Shown: positions 8,983-17,070, counted from the stretch's first letter. The stretch: DNA of 64,000 bases from Thermocaproicibacter sp041859875 (GCA_041859875.1 JBFLFY010000011.1:3674-67673); one strand, 5' to 3'. The notes: generated by a model not told the origin, from the sequence alone. A program made the numbers and translations.

Positions 8983-9477
8983 TCAGTAGTATGTCGCCGC
9001 ACTCAGGCCAATGGCAATTCCGCCGAAAACAGCCACCAGGATTAAAACCACAAAACAGATGATACCGCCTATCAGCAGTTTTTTGGCTTTTTGCTCATTT
9101 TGCAGCAGGTATGGGTTCTGCTGCGGGATGGCAGGCGCCGGGTTTGGCGTGCCGCACCGCGGGCAGACGGTTTCGTACGCATTGTGCCAAAGGCCGCACC
9201 TTGGGCAGCAGACTTTGCGCTGCGGGGAACTGCGCACGCACAGGTAGATAATCCCCGGAATCAAGCCTAAAAAGCCAACCAGCAGCGCCCACATTGTCGC
9301 TTCATGATTCTCTTTTGCGACAGCATCATTGTAGACTGCCAGTGCAAACAGTACACGCATGGCAATGCCGCACAGGCCAAGGAAAGCGGCATAAGCAATA
9401 ACCCAGCAAACCATGGAACCCATATACGAATCCATATAAAATCTGCGCAGCAGGATACCAAAAGGGGAAAAATCCAT
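8983..9477 (-). CDS. Zinc-ribbon membrane protein
   Basis: A 164-residue protein with hydrophobic helices at about residues 20-45, 62-80 and 132-158. Between them is a double zinc ribbon, CCPRCGLWHNAYETVCPRCG (Cys-x2-Cys ... Cys-x2-Cys), then a Pro/Gln linker. The ribbon would face the cytosol. It has its own promoter (9520-9549) and lies upstream of the ABC pair in the same direction. No specific function is recognised; an accessory role for the exporter is possible but unsupported. Confidence 0.8.
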   Translation of the reverse strand: MDFSPFGILLRRFYMDSYMGSMVCWVIAYAAFLGLCGIAMRVLFALAVYNDAVAKENHEATMWALLVGFLGLIPGIIYLCVRSSPQRKVCCPRCGLWHNAYETVCPRCGTPNPAPAIPQQNPYLLQNEQKAKKLLIGGIICFVVLILVAVFGGIAIGLSAATYY

Positions 9478-9519
9478 ACGAACCCGACCTTTCTTTCATT
9501 TGTACTATGAATTTAATAC

Positions 9520-9549
9520 AATATAACATTCCATGCTGCGCTTTGTCAA
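9520..9549 (-). promoter_or_regulatory. Promoter of the zinc-ribbon protein gene
   Basis: Minus strand: TTGACA (9549-9544), an 18-nt spacer, TATATT (9525-9520). The start codon is about 43 bp downstream. Confidence 0.75.
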
Positions 9550-9639
9550 GAAAAAACACATGGTTTTTCAGCAAACCGGCTCTTTTCCCGTATTCTTGCC
9601 ATAAGTCACTGCCCTTTTCGTATTTTTTTAAAAAATTTC

Positions 9640-9668
9640 TTGCATTCTGCGGACAGGCGTGGTATGAT
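9640..9668 (+). promoter_or_regulatory. Promoter of the solitary 5S rRNA gene
   Basis: TTGCAT at 9640-9645, a 17-nt spacer, TATGAT at 9663-9668, about 27 bp before the 5S start. The upstream region is rich in A and T tracts, which could act as an UP element. Confidence 0.7.
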
Positions 9669-9695
9669 AAAAAAGTCGTCAAGAATGATAAACAA

Positions 9696-9810
9696 GTTGG
9701 TGTTGATTGCGGTGAGGGTACACCCGTTCCCATTTCGAACACGGAAGTTAAGCTCATCTGCGCTGAAGATACTTGGCTGGTAACGGCCCGGGACAATAAG
9801 TGATGCCAAC
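9696..9810 (+). rRNA. rrf: 5S ribosomal RNA, solitary copy
   Basis: The segment holds the universal 5S core, CCCGTTCCCATTTCGAACAC followed by GGAAGTTAAGC, and terminal arms GTTGG/CCAAC that pair. It is about 115 nt long. A promoter lies 27 bp upstream and an intrinsic terminator 11 bp downstream. No 16S or 23S is near, so this copy is transcribed alone. The helix IV/loop E side (GAAGATACTTGG, then CTGGTAACGGCCCGG) departs somewhat from common clostridial 5S, which may mark a divergent paralogue. End points are approximate. Confidence 0.93.
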
Positions 9811-9820
9811 ATTAGAAAGC

Positions 9821-9849
9821 AGTCACCCAATAGGGTGGCTGTTTTTTTA
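9821..9849 (+). terminator. 5S rRNA terminator
   Basis: AGTCACCC and GGGTGGCT arms with an AATA loop, followed by GTTTTTTTA. Confidence 0.9.
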
Positions 9850-9917
9850 TTGTCTGAGTTTCTGTCAGTGTCAGCATTTCCAAGGTTACTTTCTTCTATT
9901 GTACATGATAAAACTTA

Positions 9918-9965
9918 GCCCTCTGCAAAGCACTCATTCGCTTCGGGTGCCGGCAGAGGGCTTTT
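9918..9965 (+). terminator. Second hairpin downstream of 5S
   Basis: GCCCTCTGC and GCAGAGGGC arms around a loop of about 26 nt, followed by TTTT. It may catch read-through from the 5S gene or, less well, from the minus-strand RNA. Confidence 0.5.
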
Positions 9966-10011
9966 ACAGACCCAGCCGCGAACGCCGGGCCAGTTAATTT
10001 TCCGCGTCATA

Positions 10012-10141
10012 GCAAAAGAAAACTAAGGATTCCGCAGAACCCTTAGCTTCCTTGCTATACAGATTTGCCTTCGGAGGACGGTTTGCAAATACACTGTCCG
10101 TTCCCATGACCCGTAAGCGGACTGTGTTTCCTGTATATCTA
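10012..10141 (-). ncRNA. Candidate free-standing structured RNA, unidentified
   Basis: An RNA of about 125-130 nt expected from the promoter at 10148-10176. Read on the minus strand, TATACAG (10137-10131) pairs with CTGTATA (10062-10056) and closes a three-way junction. Arm 1 is ACACAGTCCG/CGGACAGTGT (one mismatch, 17-nt loop). Arm 2 is ATTTGC/GCAAAT with a C/G-rich loop. A terminator of 10 bp, CTAAGGGTTC-TGCG-GAATCCTTAG, follows and ends in TTTTCTTTT. No coding gene lies downstream before the convergent 5S terminators, so it looks like an sRNA, not a riboswitch leader. It does not match the 6S, SRP, tmRNA or RNase P signatures that I know. Confidence 0.6.
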
Positions 10142-10147
10142 ATAAAT

Positions 10148-10176
10148 AGTATAGTAAATTGCCCCAACTTTGTCAA
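10148..10176 (-). promoter_or_regulatory. Strong promoter of the structured RNA
   Basis: Minus strand: TTGACA (10176-10171), a 17-nt spacer, TATACT (10153-10148). It is near consensus and lies just after the stop of the phosphosugar mutase gene, with no reading frame to express except the RNA. Confidence 0.8.
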
Positions 10177-10192
10177 CAAAAATTGGTAAATC

Positions 10193-11893
10193 TCATTTTT
10201 GAATTCCGAGCAAAACAGGCGCAGCCAACTTCAGCTTTTCGATTTCTGCAGTGGAAGCCGCCTTGTCGGCGCCTTTTGCGGAAAGGTAAACTTTAATTTT
10301 CGGTTCTGTGCCGCTTGGACGGACGATGGCTTTGCCGCCGTTTGCAAGGCGGTACTCCAGCACATTGGATTTCGGCAAGGTAATAGGCGAAACCTTTTCA
10401 CCGTCGTAACACTCGGAAGTCTGGTAGTCGCTGCGGCCCACAACTTTAGAACCTGCAATTTCCGCCGGCGGATTCTTGCGCAGGCTGTCCATAATGCCCG
10501 TCATTTTAATCATGCCGTCTTCGCCCTCAAAGCCAAAATTCGCCAGGGCATTTTCATAATAGCCGTACTTTTTGTAGAGGGTTTCCATCGCGTCAACAAG
10601 CGTCATACCTTTTTCGCGGTAATAGTAAGCCATCTGGCAGATAAGCATACTTGCGTCCACAGCATCTTTGTCGCGCACATAGCCGCCGGAAAGGTAGCCG
10701 TAGCTTTCTTCAAAACCAAGCAGGTAACGGCCGGCCCCATTCTGCGCCTCAAGGTCGGCAATCTGGTCGCCGATATACTTGAAACCCGTGAGGACGCGGC
10801 GCAGTTCAATGCCATAAGCGGCAGCAACCGGGGTTGCCATGTCGGTGCTCACGATGGTTGTAACGGCAACGGGGTCTTTCGGCATTGTCCCCTGTTCTTT
10901 GCGGGCACGGGCGATAAAGTCAAGCAGAAGCACGCCGACTTCATTGCCTGTCATCAGCTGGTACTTCCCGTTCTGGTGTACGGCGATGCCGCAGCGGTCA
11001 CAGTCCGGGTCGGTTGCGAGCAAAAGGTCAGGCTGCACTTTTTCGCAAAGTTCCAGGCCTTTCTGCAGTGCTTCGCGGATTTCCGGGTTCGGGAACGGGC
11101 AGGTGGTGAAGTTTCCATCTGGGAACTCCTGCTCCGGAACAACGGTAACATCCTTTACGCCGATTTTGTCAAGAATCCGCGTTACGCAGACGCGGCCGGT
11201 GCCGTTCAGCGGTGTGTACACAACTTTCAGCCCAGTACAGGGTTTTGTGAAAACACGCTGCTTCATCACTTCGCCGAGGAATTTGTCGATCACTTCATCC
11301 TTGATATAGTCGACCATGCCGGACTGCATAGCCTTGCCGAAATCCATGCATTTTACGTCTTCGAAAATGTCAAGTTTATTAATTTCCGCAAGGACGTCGT
11401 CGGCCATCTTCAGGGTGATTTGGCATCCGTCGGAACCATAGACTTTGTAGCCGTTGTACTTTGCCGGGTTGTGGCTTGCCGTTACGCAGATGCCGGCGTC
11501 GCATTTCAGGTAACGCACAGCCCAGGAAAGGGTTGGCGTAGGCGAAAGCCACGGGTAAATGTGCACCCGGATGCCATTGGCGGCGAGTACGGCGGCCGCC
11601 TGCTTTGCAAACAGGTCGGACTTAATACGGCTGTCGTACGCAATGGCAGCAGAAGGCGTTTTGCTGTGCTTGTTCAGGTAATCTGCAAGGCCCTGCGTCG
11701 CTTTCCGCACCGTGTAGACGTTCATGCGGTTGGTTCCCGCGCCAATCACACCGCGCAGGCCGCCGGTTCCAAATGCAAGGTTCCGGTAAAAACGGTCGTT
11801 TATCTCGTCGGGCTTGCCCTCTATGCTGTTCAGTTCTTCCGTAAGGTCTTTGTCATCCAGCTTCCTGCTGCGCCATTTTTCATATTCCGTCAT
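10193..11893 (-). CDS. pgcA: Phospho-sugar mutase (alpha-phosphoglucomutase type)
   Basis: This enzyme interconverts hexose 1- and 6-phosphates and so feeds UDP-glucose and polysaccharide synthesis. The protein has 566 residues in the four-domain phosphohexomutase fold. FGTGGLRGVIGAGTNRMN lies near residue 45, the catalytic phosphoserine loop GICVTASHNPAKYNGYK near 135, the metal-binding DPDCDR motif near 295, the sugar-binding GFEESYGYL near 395 and the phosphate-binding RPSGTEPKIKVY near 530. Length and motifs match Bacillus PgcA. The ATG has GAGG upstream, and the gene looks monocistronic. Confidence 0.94.
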   Translation of the reverse strand: MTEYEKWRSRKLDDKDLTEELNSIEGKPDEINDRFYRNLAFGTGGLRGVIGAGTNRMNVYTVRKATQGLADYLNKHSKTPSAAIAYDSRIKSDLFAKQAAAVLAANGIRVHIYPWLSPTPTLSWAVRYLKCDAGICVTASHNPAKYNGYKVYGSDGCQITLKMADDVLAEINKLDIFEDVKCMDFGKAMQSGMVDYIKDEVIDKFLGEVMKQRVFTKPCTGLKVVYTPLNGTGRVCVTRILDKIGVKDVTVVPEQEFPDGNFTTCPFPNPEIREALQKGLELCEKVQPDLLLATDPDCDRCGIAVHQNGKYQLMTGNEVGVLLLDFIARARKEQGTMPKDPVAVTTIVSTDMATPVAAAYGIELRRVLTGFKYIGDQIADLEAQNGAGRYLLGFEESYGYLSGGYVRDKDAVDASMLICQMAYYYREKGMTLVDAMETLYKKYGYYENALANFGFEGEDGMIKMTGIMDSLRKNPPAEIAGSKVVGRSDYQTSECYDGEKVSPITLPKSNVLEYRLANGGKAIVRPSGTEPKIKVYLSAKGADKAASTAEIEKLKLAAPVLLGIQK

Positions 11894-11996
11894 AAGTGAA
11901 TCAAACCTCTTTTGTAAGCAAAGATTTTTTATACGGCAAGCGCCGTTTTTTTCTTTCAGTATGCTTCTTAAAGACTATCATTTTCCGCCGGAGCTG

Positions 11997-12464
11997 TCAA
12001 TTCCCCGCAACAATGTTCGTCACAATTCCCGCAGGGGTAATGTCCAGGATTCCGTAAGTTCCGCAGCTTCCGTGCAGGCTGCCCGGGTTCATAATGTACA
12101 GCCCATTCTGGTACTCCGTCTGCGGCTCATGCGTGTGGCCGTACAGCAGCACATCCGCCTTGTGTGAGCGCGCGGCGGAAATGGCGTCGTACATCCCGTA
12201 TTTTACATTATAAAGATGGCCATGTGTATAAAATATATGCTTCCCTAAAAAAGTTGCCAGCCCCTCGCTGGGCAAAGCAGCGCCCCAGTCGTTGTTTCCG
12301 CGTACCAGCAGGAACATCTTTTCGGGGTAATCCCGTTTTGCCTCTTCGGCCTCGTCGGCACCGTCGCCCAAATGAATAACGACATCGGCTGTAGGCTGGC
12401 TCATAATCGCGCGAAAAAGTGAAGCGCGGTCACGGTGTGTATCAGATACTACGAGAATGCGCAA
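11997..12464 (-). CDS. yfcE: YfcE/MJ0936-family metallophosphoesterase
   Basis: A small calcineurin-like phosphodiesterase of 155 residues, started at TTG 12462-12464 seven nt after GGAGG. Motifs in order are VVSDTHRD, HLGDGAD, VRGNNDWG, FYTHGHLYNV and GHTHEPQ, which together form the dinuclear metal site. The last strand is NPGSLHGSC. An upstream open extension in frame runs into the divergent plus-strand gene and is not coding. The natural substrate of this family in Firmicutes is unsettled. Confidence 0.92.
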   Translation of the reverse strand: MRILVVSDTHRDRASLFRAIMSQPTADVVIHLGDGADEAEEAKRDYPEKMFLLVRGNNDWGAALPSEGLATFLGKHIFYTHGHLYNVKYGMYDAISAARSHKADVLLYGHTHEPQTEYQNGLYIMNPGSLHGSCGTYGILDITPAGIVTNIVAGN

Positions 12465-12542
12465 ATTAAAACCTCCCTGCCGCCACGGCCGGTATATCTT
12501 TTCGCCGTGCGGCATATCATGGAAAGAACGGGGTGGTATACA

Positions 12543-12725
12543 ATGAACAACAGCACGCAGGAAAACCAGAAACTTTTGGAAAGCCTGATGCAGCACTTGA
12601 GCCCCAGCGACAAACAGAAGCTTAACTCCATCCTTTCCGACAAAACAGCGTGTGACAAAATATTGAATTCGCCGGAAGCGCAAAAACTGATGAAAGAACT
12701 GGGAGGGAAAAACCGCCATGGATGA
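12543..12725 (+). CDS. Small alpha-helical protein, first gene of an unknown trio
   Basis: Sixty residues beginning MNNSTQENQKLLESLMQHLS, helical and charged, with no membrane segment or signal. GGGGTGG precedes the chosen ATG. The stop at 12723-12725 overlaps the next start at 12718, so the two are translationally coupled. The family is not recognised; heptad-like Leu/Ile spacing suggests it binds a protein partner. Confidence 0.65.
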   Translation: MNNSTQENQKLLESLMQHLSPSDKQKLNSILSDKTACDKILNSPEAQKLMKELGGKNRHG

Positions 12726-13116
12726 CGTTTCGTCCCGCCTGAAGGATATTCTCGGCGACCCGGGCAGCATGGAAAAAATCCGAAACCTGGCCGCCATGCT
12801 GGGCAGCTCCGGCGGCGAAAGCGAACAGGAAACCTCCCATCCGCCGGAAGAGGAGCCGGAGCATGTCCGGCAGGAACCCGCCGTGCCCGGCGCTGACGCC
12901 GAACTGATGCGAACCGTTATGCGCCTGGCACCCTTGCTTTCGCACGCCCGGCAGGAAAATGATTCGACCCGGCTGCTGCGGGCGCTGCGCCCATTTTTAA
13001 GCGAAAAGCGGTGCAAAAAGCTCGACGAAGCGCTGCGGCTTCTGCAGCTTGCACGCGCGCTTCCCTACCTGAAAGGAAGCGGCGTTCTGAACGGCCTGTT
13101 TTCCGTTGACGGGTAA
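12718..13116 (+). CDS. Helical protein, second gene of the trio
   Basis: 132 residues in two helical halves. The N-terminal part is MDDVSSRLKDILGDPGSMEK. A Glu/Pro-rich linker (residues 33-55) follows, then a basic helical region with LLRALRPFLSEKRCKKLDEA. The start overlaps the previous gene by 8 nt, with GGGAGGG upstream. No enzyme motif is visible. The coupling suggests a 1:1 partnership with the 60-residue protein. Confidence 0.75.
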   Translation: MDDVSSRLKDILGDPGSMEKIRNLAAMLGSSGGESEQETSHPPEEEPEHVRQEPAVPGADAELMRTVMRLAPLLSHARQENDSTRLLRALRPFLSEKRCKKLDEALRLLQLARALPYLKGSGVLNGLFSVDG

Positions 13117-13155
13117 AACTGAAACCGGAGGCTTTCCGAAAAGAGGAGAAACAAT

Positions 13156-13500
13156 ATGGCAGGGAGTCCGGCACCCCAGGGGGCAGAAATGAATCAGCTT
13201 CGGCAAGAAGCAATCCACCGTGCACGGGAAATGCAGGCGCGCGCGCGGATTCCTCACAATGCACCGCCGCCCCCGGAGCCGCCGGAGGAACCTCCCGTGC
13301 CACCACCTGCGCCCAAGCCGTCTGCACCGCCGCCGCAATGCCCGCCTGCGCCCCCACACAGAGAACATTCCGAAACTGACACACTCGACTTTTTGACCAA
13401 GGACCCCGAACGCACGCTGATTCTTCTTCTCCTGCTGATTCTAATGGAAGAAAAATCAGACAATTCTCTGCTTTTTGCGCTGATGTACCTGCTGACATAA
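13156..13500 (+). CDS. Proline-rich protein with conserved hydrophobic C-terminal tail, third gene of the trio
   Basis: 114 residues. Residues 37-70 are almost entirely Pro with Ala and Glu; the C-terminal 35 residues read DPERTLILLLLLILMEEK, then SDNSLLFALMYLLT. The tail is a very hydrophobic amphipathic pair of helices interrupted by an acidic turn. I recall similar LLILLMEE...SLLLALLYLL tails in small clostridial proteins but cannot name the family. The ribosome-binding site is AGAGGAG. Confidence 0.72.
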   Translation: MAGSPAPQGAEMNQLRQEAIHRAREMQARARIPHNAPPPPEPPEEPPVPPPAPKPSAPPPQCPPAPPHREHSETDTLDFLTKDPERTLILLLLLILMEEKSDNSLLFALMYLLT

Positions 13501-13533
13501 GCACAATTTTGGGGAACCTCTCACAAAGGGCTG

Positions 13534-14484
13534 CTACCCTTTGCGCACGGCGTAAATGTACTCTTTTTTGCCCGCCCCGGTCTTGATGACATAATCCATA
13601 TACTTGGAGGGCTTCGGTTTTCCGGAGGAAGAAGCGCCGGAAGACGCAGCGCGCGATGGATCGGTCGGCGGAATATATCCTACATGGAGGACGACGCTGT
13701 CGCCCTCTTCTTTTGCGCTTTCGGTGTAAGGCACATATGTGTTTTCCAGCGAATACAAGGCAACGTGAAACTGTGCCTTTGCGGAATCATAGGTAAAAAA
13801 TGTTTCCGTTGCCGGGCTTTTCGGGTGCAGCTGACACTTCGGACCAAACAGCTCGCCGCAGGCGTCCGCCACATCGCCGAGGGGAATCACTGTGCGGCCA
13901 ATGTCGTCATAATGCGTATAGTTTGCGCTGTTCTCCGAAATTGCTTTCCAAAGTGAAGCATTCAGCACAAAATCCGGGTCGGCCTTATCTGGCGATGCAA
14001 ACGGCTGCGGGTCCTGCGCCACTGCAATGGAAAGCATTTTGTCATACTGCCGCAGTTTTGTATCATCCGTTGCCGCCCTATGAATCTGCTGCCCCAAGGC
14101 AACGGCAAGAAATACAACGCCCGTCAGAGCAAGAAGCAGCACCACCGTTCCCACAAAAATGCCGTAGCGGTATTTTCCGGAGCGTCTGTGCGCGGGCCTC
14201 TTCTGCAGGGCTGCTTCCGGTGTGCCGTCATCCCACTTGGTCAGAAGCTCGTCGCCCGCCTTTTCTTCCTCCGGAAGAATCTCTTTCTGTTCCGGTTTGC
14301 CGTTTTTTCGTGTTTCTTCTTTCGGCTTCGGCGTTTTCGGAGCGGGATTCTTTAGCTTTTTGGGAGAAGCAGCAGGATGCGGCTTTCGCTTTGCCTTTGG
14401 CTTTTGGGGATGAGCTCCACGGTAATCGGCAGAATACTCTGCCGGTTTTTGTTTTTCCAGTTTTTTCTCATCTTCTGTGCTCAT
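13534..14484 (-). CDS. Single-pass membrane protein with Lys/Pro-rich cytoplasmic head
   Basis: 316 residues. The first ~100 are Lys, Pro and Glu-rich and low in complexity. A membrane helix spans about 103-125 (YGIFVGTVVLLLALTGVVFL). The outer domain of about 190 residues contains PDFVLNASLWKAISENSANY, an FGPKCQLHP stretch and YIPPTDPS, and ends in a Ser-rich linker. The start is 15 nt after the proA stop, so it is probably cotranscribed with proBA, though no link to proline synthesis is apparent. Its family is unknown. Confidence 0.78.
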   Translation of the reverse strand: MSTEDEKKLEKQKPAEYSADYRGAHPQKPKAKRKPHPAASPKKLKNPAPKTPKPKEETRKNGKPEQKEILPEEEKAGDELLTKWDDGTPEAALQKRPAHRRSGKYRYGIFVGTVVLLLALTGVVFLAVALGQQIHRAATDDTKLRQYDKMLSIAVAQDPQPFASPDKADPDFVLNASLWKAISENSANYTHYDDIGRTVIPLGDVADACGELFGPKCQLHPKSPATETFFTYDSAKAQFHVALYSLENTYVPYTESAKEEGDSVVLHVGYIPPTDPSRAASSGASSSGKPKPSKYMDYVIKTGAGKKEYIYAVRKG

Positions 14485-14499
14485 GCGTACCGGCCGCCT

Positions 14500-15744
14500 T
14501 TACCTAATTTGCCCGTTTCCGGTTACAATATATTTTGTCGTCGTCAGTTCGCCCGCGCCCATCGGGCCGCGCGCATGAAGCTTCTGCGTTGAAATGCCGA
14601 TTTCCGCGCCAAGCCCAAACTCGCCGCCATCCGTAAAGCGGGTGGAAGCGTTCACATACACCACGGCGGAATCCACTTCCGAAGTAAAGCGGCGTGCGTT
14701 TTCGTAATTCTGCGTCACAATTGCTTCGCTGTGGCCGCTGGAATATTTTGCTATGTGAGAAATTGCTTCATCCAAGCTGTCTACAACTTTGACCGACATA
14801 ATATAATCGAGGTACTCTGTACCATAATCTTCATCCGTAGCCGGAACGACGCCTTCACCAAGGATAGCACGTGTGCGTTCACAGCCGCGCAGTTCCACGT
14901 TTTTCTCATCCAGGCGCGCCTTGATGACAGGAAGCGCCGCTTCTGCAATATCCCGATGCACCAGCAGTGACTCTGCCGCGTTGCAGACCGAAGGACGCGA
15001 AGTTTTCGCGTTAAAGACAATGTCCGCCGCCATGTTCACATCCGCCGAAGCATCCACATAAATGTGGCAGTTGCCCCACCCAGTCTTAATGACCGGCACA
15101 CGGGCGTTTTCCGTAACGGAGCAGATAAGGTTCTTACCGCCGCGGGGAATCAGCACGTCGATGTAATCAGTAAGCATCATCATTTCACGCGAGGACTCAT
15201 GCGTTGTGTCGCGTACCAGCTGCACACAGTCGGCAGGCAGACCGGCTTTTTCAAAAGCCGCGCGCAGGGCCTGCTCCACCGCGCTGTTGGTGTGCAGCGC
15301 CTCTTTGCCGCCGCGCAGAAGTACGGCACTGCCCGCTTTCAGGCAAACGGCAGCCGCGTCAGCTGTCACATTCGGCCGCGCCTCATAGATAATGCCAATC
15401 ACACCGAACGGCACGCGCACCTTTTCAATGTGCAGGCCGTTCGGACGGGTGAAGCCCGAAACGACCTCCCCCACAGGGTCTTTCTGTGCGGCAACACTGC
15501 GCAGGCCGTCAGCCATGCTCTTGACACGCTGTACACTCAGGGCAAGCCTGTCCAGCAAAGCGGCGCTCATGCCTCCCGCCTTCGCTTCTGCGAGGTCTTC
15601 GGCGTTTGCCGCAAGAATTTTGCCGCTGTCGCGTTCCAGCTCATCCGCTGCGGCCAGCAAAGCCGCGTCTTTCCGGGAACCGGCTGAAGCCAGTACGCGC
15701 GAAGCAGCCTTTGCCCGCGCTCCCATCTTTTCAAGTTCCGTCAT
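14500..15744 (-). CDS. proA: Glutamate-5-semialdehyde dehydrogenase (gamma-glutamyl phosphate reductase)
   Basis: This is the second step of proline synthesis: NADPH-dependent reduction of gamma-glutamyl phosphate. The protein has 414 residues from MTELEKMGARAKAASRVLAS, with GGGAGGG ahead of ATG 15744. An aldehyde-dehydrogenase fold is clear: PFGVIGIIYEARPNVTAD, the substrate/NADP loop LIPRGGKNLI, the catalytic Cys in SRPSVCNAAESLLVH and the C-terminal FGLGAEIGISTQKLHARGP. proB lies 51 nt upstream. Confidence 0.97.
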   Translation of the reverse strand: MTELEKMGARAKAASRVLASAGSRKDAALLAAADELERDSGKILAANAEDLAEAKAGGMSAALLDRLALSVQRVKSMADGLRSVAAQKDPVGEVVSGFTRPNGLHIEKVRVPFGVIGIIYEARPNVTADAAAVCLKAGSAVLLRGGKEALHTNSAVEQALRAAFEKAGLPADCVQLVRDTTHESSREMMMLTDYIDVLIPRGGKNLICSVTENARVPVIKTGWGNCHIYVDASADVNMAADIVFNAKTSRPSVCNAAESLLVHRDIAEAALPVIKARLDEKNVELRGCERTRAILGEGVVPATDEDYGTEYLDYIMSVKVVDSLDEAISHIAKYSSGHSEAIVTQNYENARRFTSEVDSAVVYVNASTRFTDGGEFGLGAEIGISTQKLHARGPMGAGELTTTKYIVTGNGQIR

Positions 15745-15795
15745 GCTCTGTTCCCTCCCGCGGCATTTGAAAGCCGACGTATTTTCCATTTTATT

Positions 15796-16596
15796 TTAAC
15801 CCTTTTCCATGCCGAATACTGTCCCAATCTGCACGCCGTCAAAAAGGCTGTAAAGATTTTCAGGGACGGCGCCGCTCATCACACAGCAGGTAATGCCCGC
15901 TTCGTTTGCCGCAGCCGCCGCGCGGACTTTGGTGCTCATACCGCCCGTACCGCGGTTGGAGCCGCTGCCGCCCGCAAGCGCCAAAATCTCATCTGTTACT
16001 TTCGGCACAGACGGAATGCGCTTCGCGGTGGAATCTACCGCCGGATTCTTGTCGTACAGGCCGTCAATATCCGTCAGGATAACAAGCAGGTCTGCCTCCA
16101 CCAGTTTGGCTACAATGGCGGAAAGCGTATCGTTGTCACCAATGCGCACACCTTCCAGTTCATCCACGGCAACCGTGTCGTTTTCGTTTACTACGGGTAT
16201 AATTCCCATCTTCAGCAATTCCATAAAGGTATTCTCGGTGTTTTTGCGGCTGTGGCTGTTTGCCAGCACATCACCCGTAAGCAGCACCTGGGCTACGGTA
16301 AGGTTGTACTCGCTAAAAAACTTGTCGTACATGAACATCAGCTCACACTGCCCCACAGCAGCCACAGCCTGCCGCTTTCCGGTTTCCTGTGGGCGGCTCT
16401 GAAGGCCAAGCTTGCCAACACCCACGCCAATAGCGCCGGATGTAACGATGACAATCTCCCTCCCGGAATTCTGCAAGTCGCTCAGCACCTTGCAGAGGCG
16501 CTCAATGCGGCGCAGATTCATCTTACCGTTTTCATAGGTAAGCGTAGAGGTTCCCACTTTTACGACGATTCTTTTTGCCTGTGTGACAGACGACAT
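15796..16596 (-). CDS. proB: Glutamate 5-kinase, short form without PUA domain
   Basis: This enzyme phosphorylates glutamate at the gamma-carboxyl, the first and feedback-regulated step of proline synthesis. The protein has 266 residues from the second of two close ATG codons, which is better placed behind GGCGGGA. Amino acid kinase motifs are RIVVKVGTSTLT, VTSGAIGVGVGKL, VNENDTVAVDEL, LTDIDGLYDKNP and GTGGMSTKVRAA. It ends after the kinase domain; the C-terminal PUA domain of the ~370-residue enzymes is absent, as in some clostridia. It forms an operon with proA. Confidence 0.96.
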   Translation of the reverse strand: MSSVTQAKRIVVKVGTSTLTYENGKMNLRRIERLCKVLSDLQNSGREIVIVTSGAIGVGVGKLGLQSRPQETGKRQAVAAVGQCELMFMYDKFFSEYNLTVAQVLLTGDVLANSHSRKNTENTFMELLKMGIIPVVNENDTVAVDELEGVRIGDNDTLSAIVAKLVEADLLVILTDIDGLYDKNPAVDSTAKRIPSVPKVTDEILALAGGSGSNRGTGGMSTKVRAAAAANEAGITCCVMSGAVPENLYSLFDGVQIGTVFGMEKG

Positions 16597-16644
16597 TTGC
16601 ATTCCCGCCTTTTCCCCATTCTCGTACTATTCAGATATGGTTTA

Positions 16645-16650
16645 AGTATA
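16645..16650 (-). promoter_or_regulatory. Extended -10 promoter of proBA
   Basis: Minus strand TGC-TATACT, an extended -10 element, about 50 bp before the proB start. No good -35 hexamer is visible. Confidence 0.5.
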
Positions 16651-16675
16651 GCATAAATTTGCCGAGCCGAAAAGG

Positions 16676-16703
16676 AAAAAGCTCCCGCGTTCTGCGGAAG
16701 CTT
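16676..16703 (-). terminator. Terminator of the 16715-16999 gene
   Basis: Minus strand AGCTTCCGC and GCGGGAGCT arms with a 5-nt loop, followed by TTTTTCC. Confidence 0.75.
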
Positions 16704-16714
16704 CTCGACTTGCT

Positions 16715-16999
16715 TTATTTCTTTTTGCGGCCGCTTGTTTCCGAATCATTGAGGAAAAGAAAGTCCTGCCCGCTTTCTTCCGCTTTTAAGAAGCCCTGCA
16801 GTTCACTGTAGTTAAAAAAATGAACCGGGCACCCCGTGAGGTAGGAAATACTGTACTCCCACTCCTGCAGGCTATACTGTTCCGGCGGAATTGTTTGGAA
16901 AATATGAATGATCTTTTGCTTTTCGAAAGGAGCTTTTAATGATGAGATGAAACAATCTTCTTTTTCTGCTAAATCGTCTAGTAATTTTCCTGCTGACAT
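16715..16999 (-). CDS. Small protein divergent from an XRE regulator
   Basis: 94 residues from MSAGKLLDDLAEKEDCFISS; the GGGGGC stretch upstream supports this ATG over one at 17032. It is soluble and acidic to neutral, with aromatic-rich YSLQEWEYSISYLTG in the middle and a basic tail. It shares a short control region with the XRE gene, so it may be that regulator's target or partner. No known domain is recognised. Confidence 0.7.
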   Translation of the reverse strand: MSAGKLLDDLAEKEDCFISSLKAPFEKQKIIHIFQTIPPEQYSLQEWEYSISYLTGCPVHFFNYSELQGFLKAEESGQDFLFLNDSETSGRKKK

Positions 17000-17070
17000 C
17001 CTGCCGCCCCCTTCTTTCATTTTCTTATTCATTTAAAAGATAAATCATTTGTCCAGGATTGTCAACTGTT

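Noticed and set aside
10012..10141. 6S RNA or purine/guanidine riboswitch as identity of the structured RNA
   Set aside because: The three-way junction with a short closing stem does not give the long rod and central bubble of 6S, and conserved riboswitch core bases are not seen.
10199..11899. Long plus-strand frame opposite pgcA
   Set aside because: Antisense shadow of a well-conserved mutase; the product has no domain and no ribosome-binding site.
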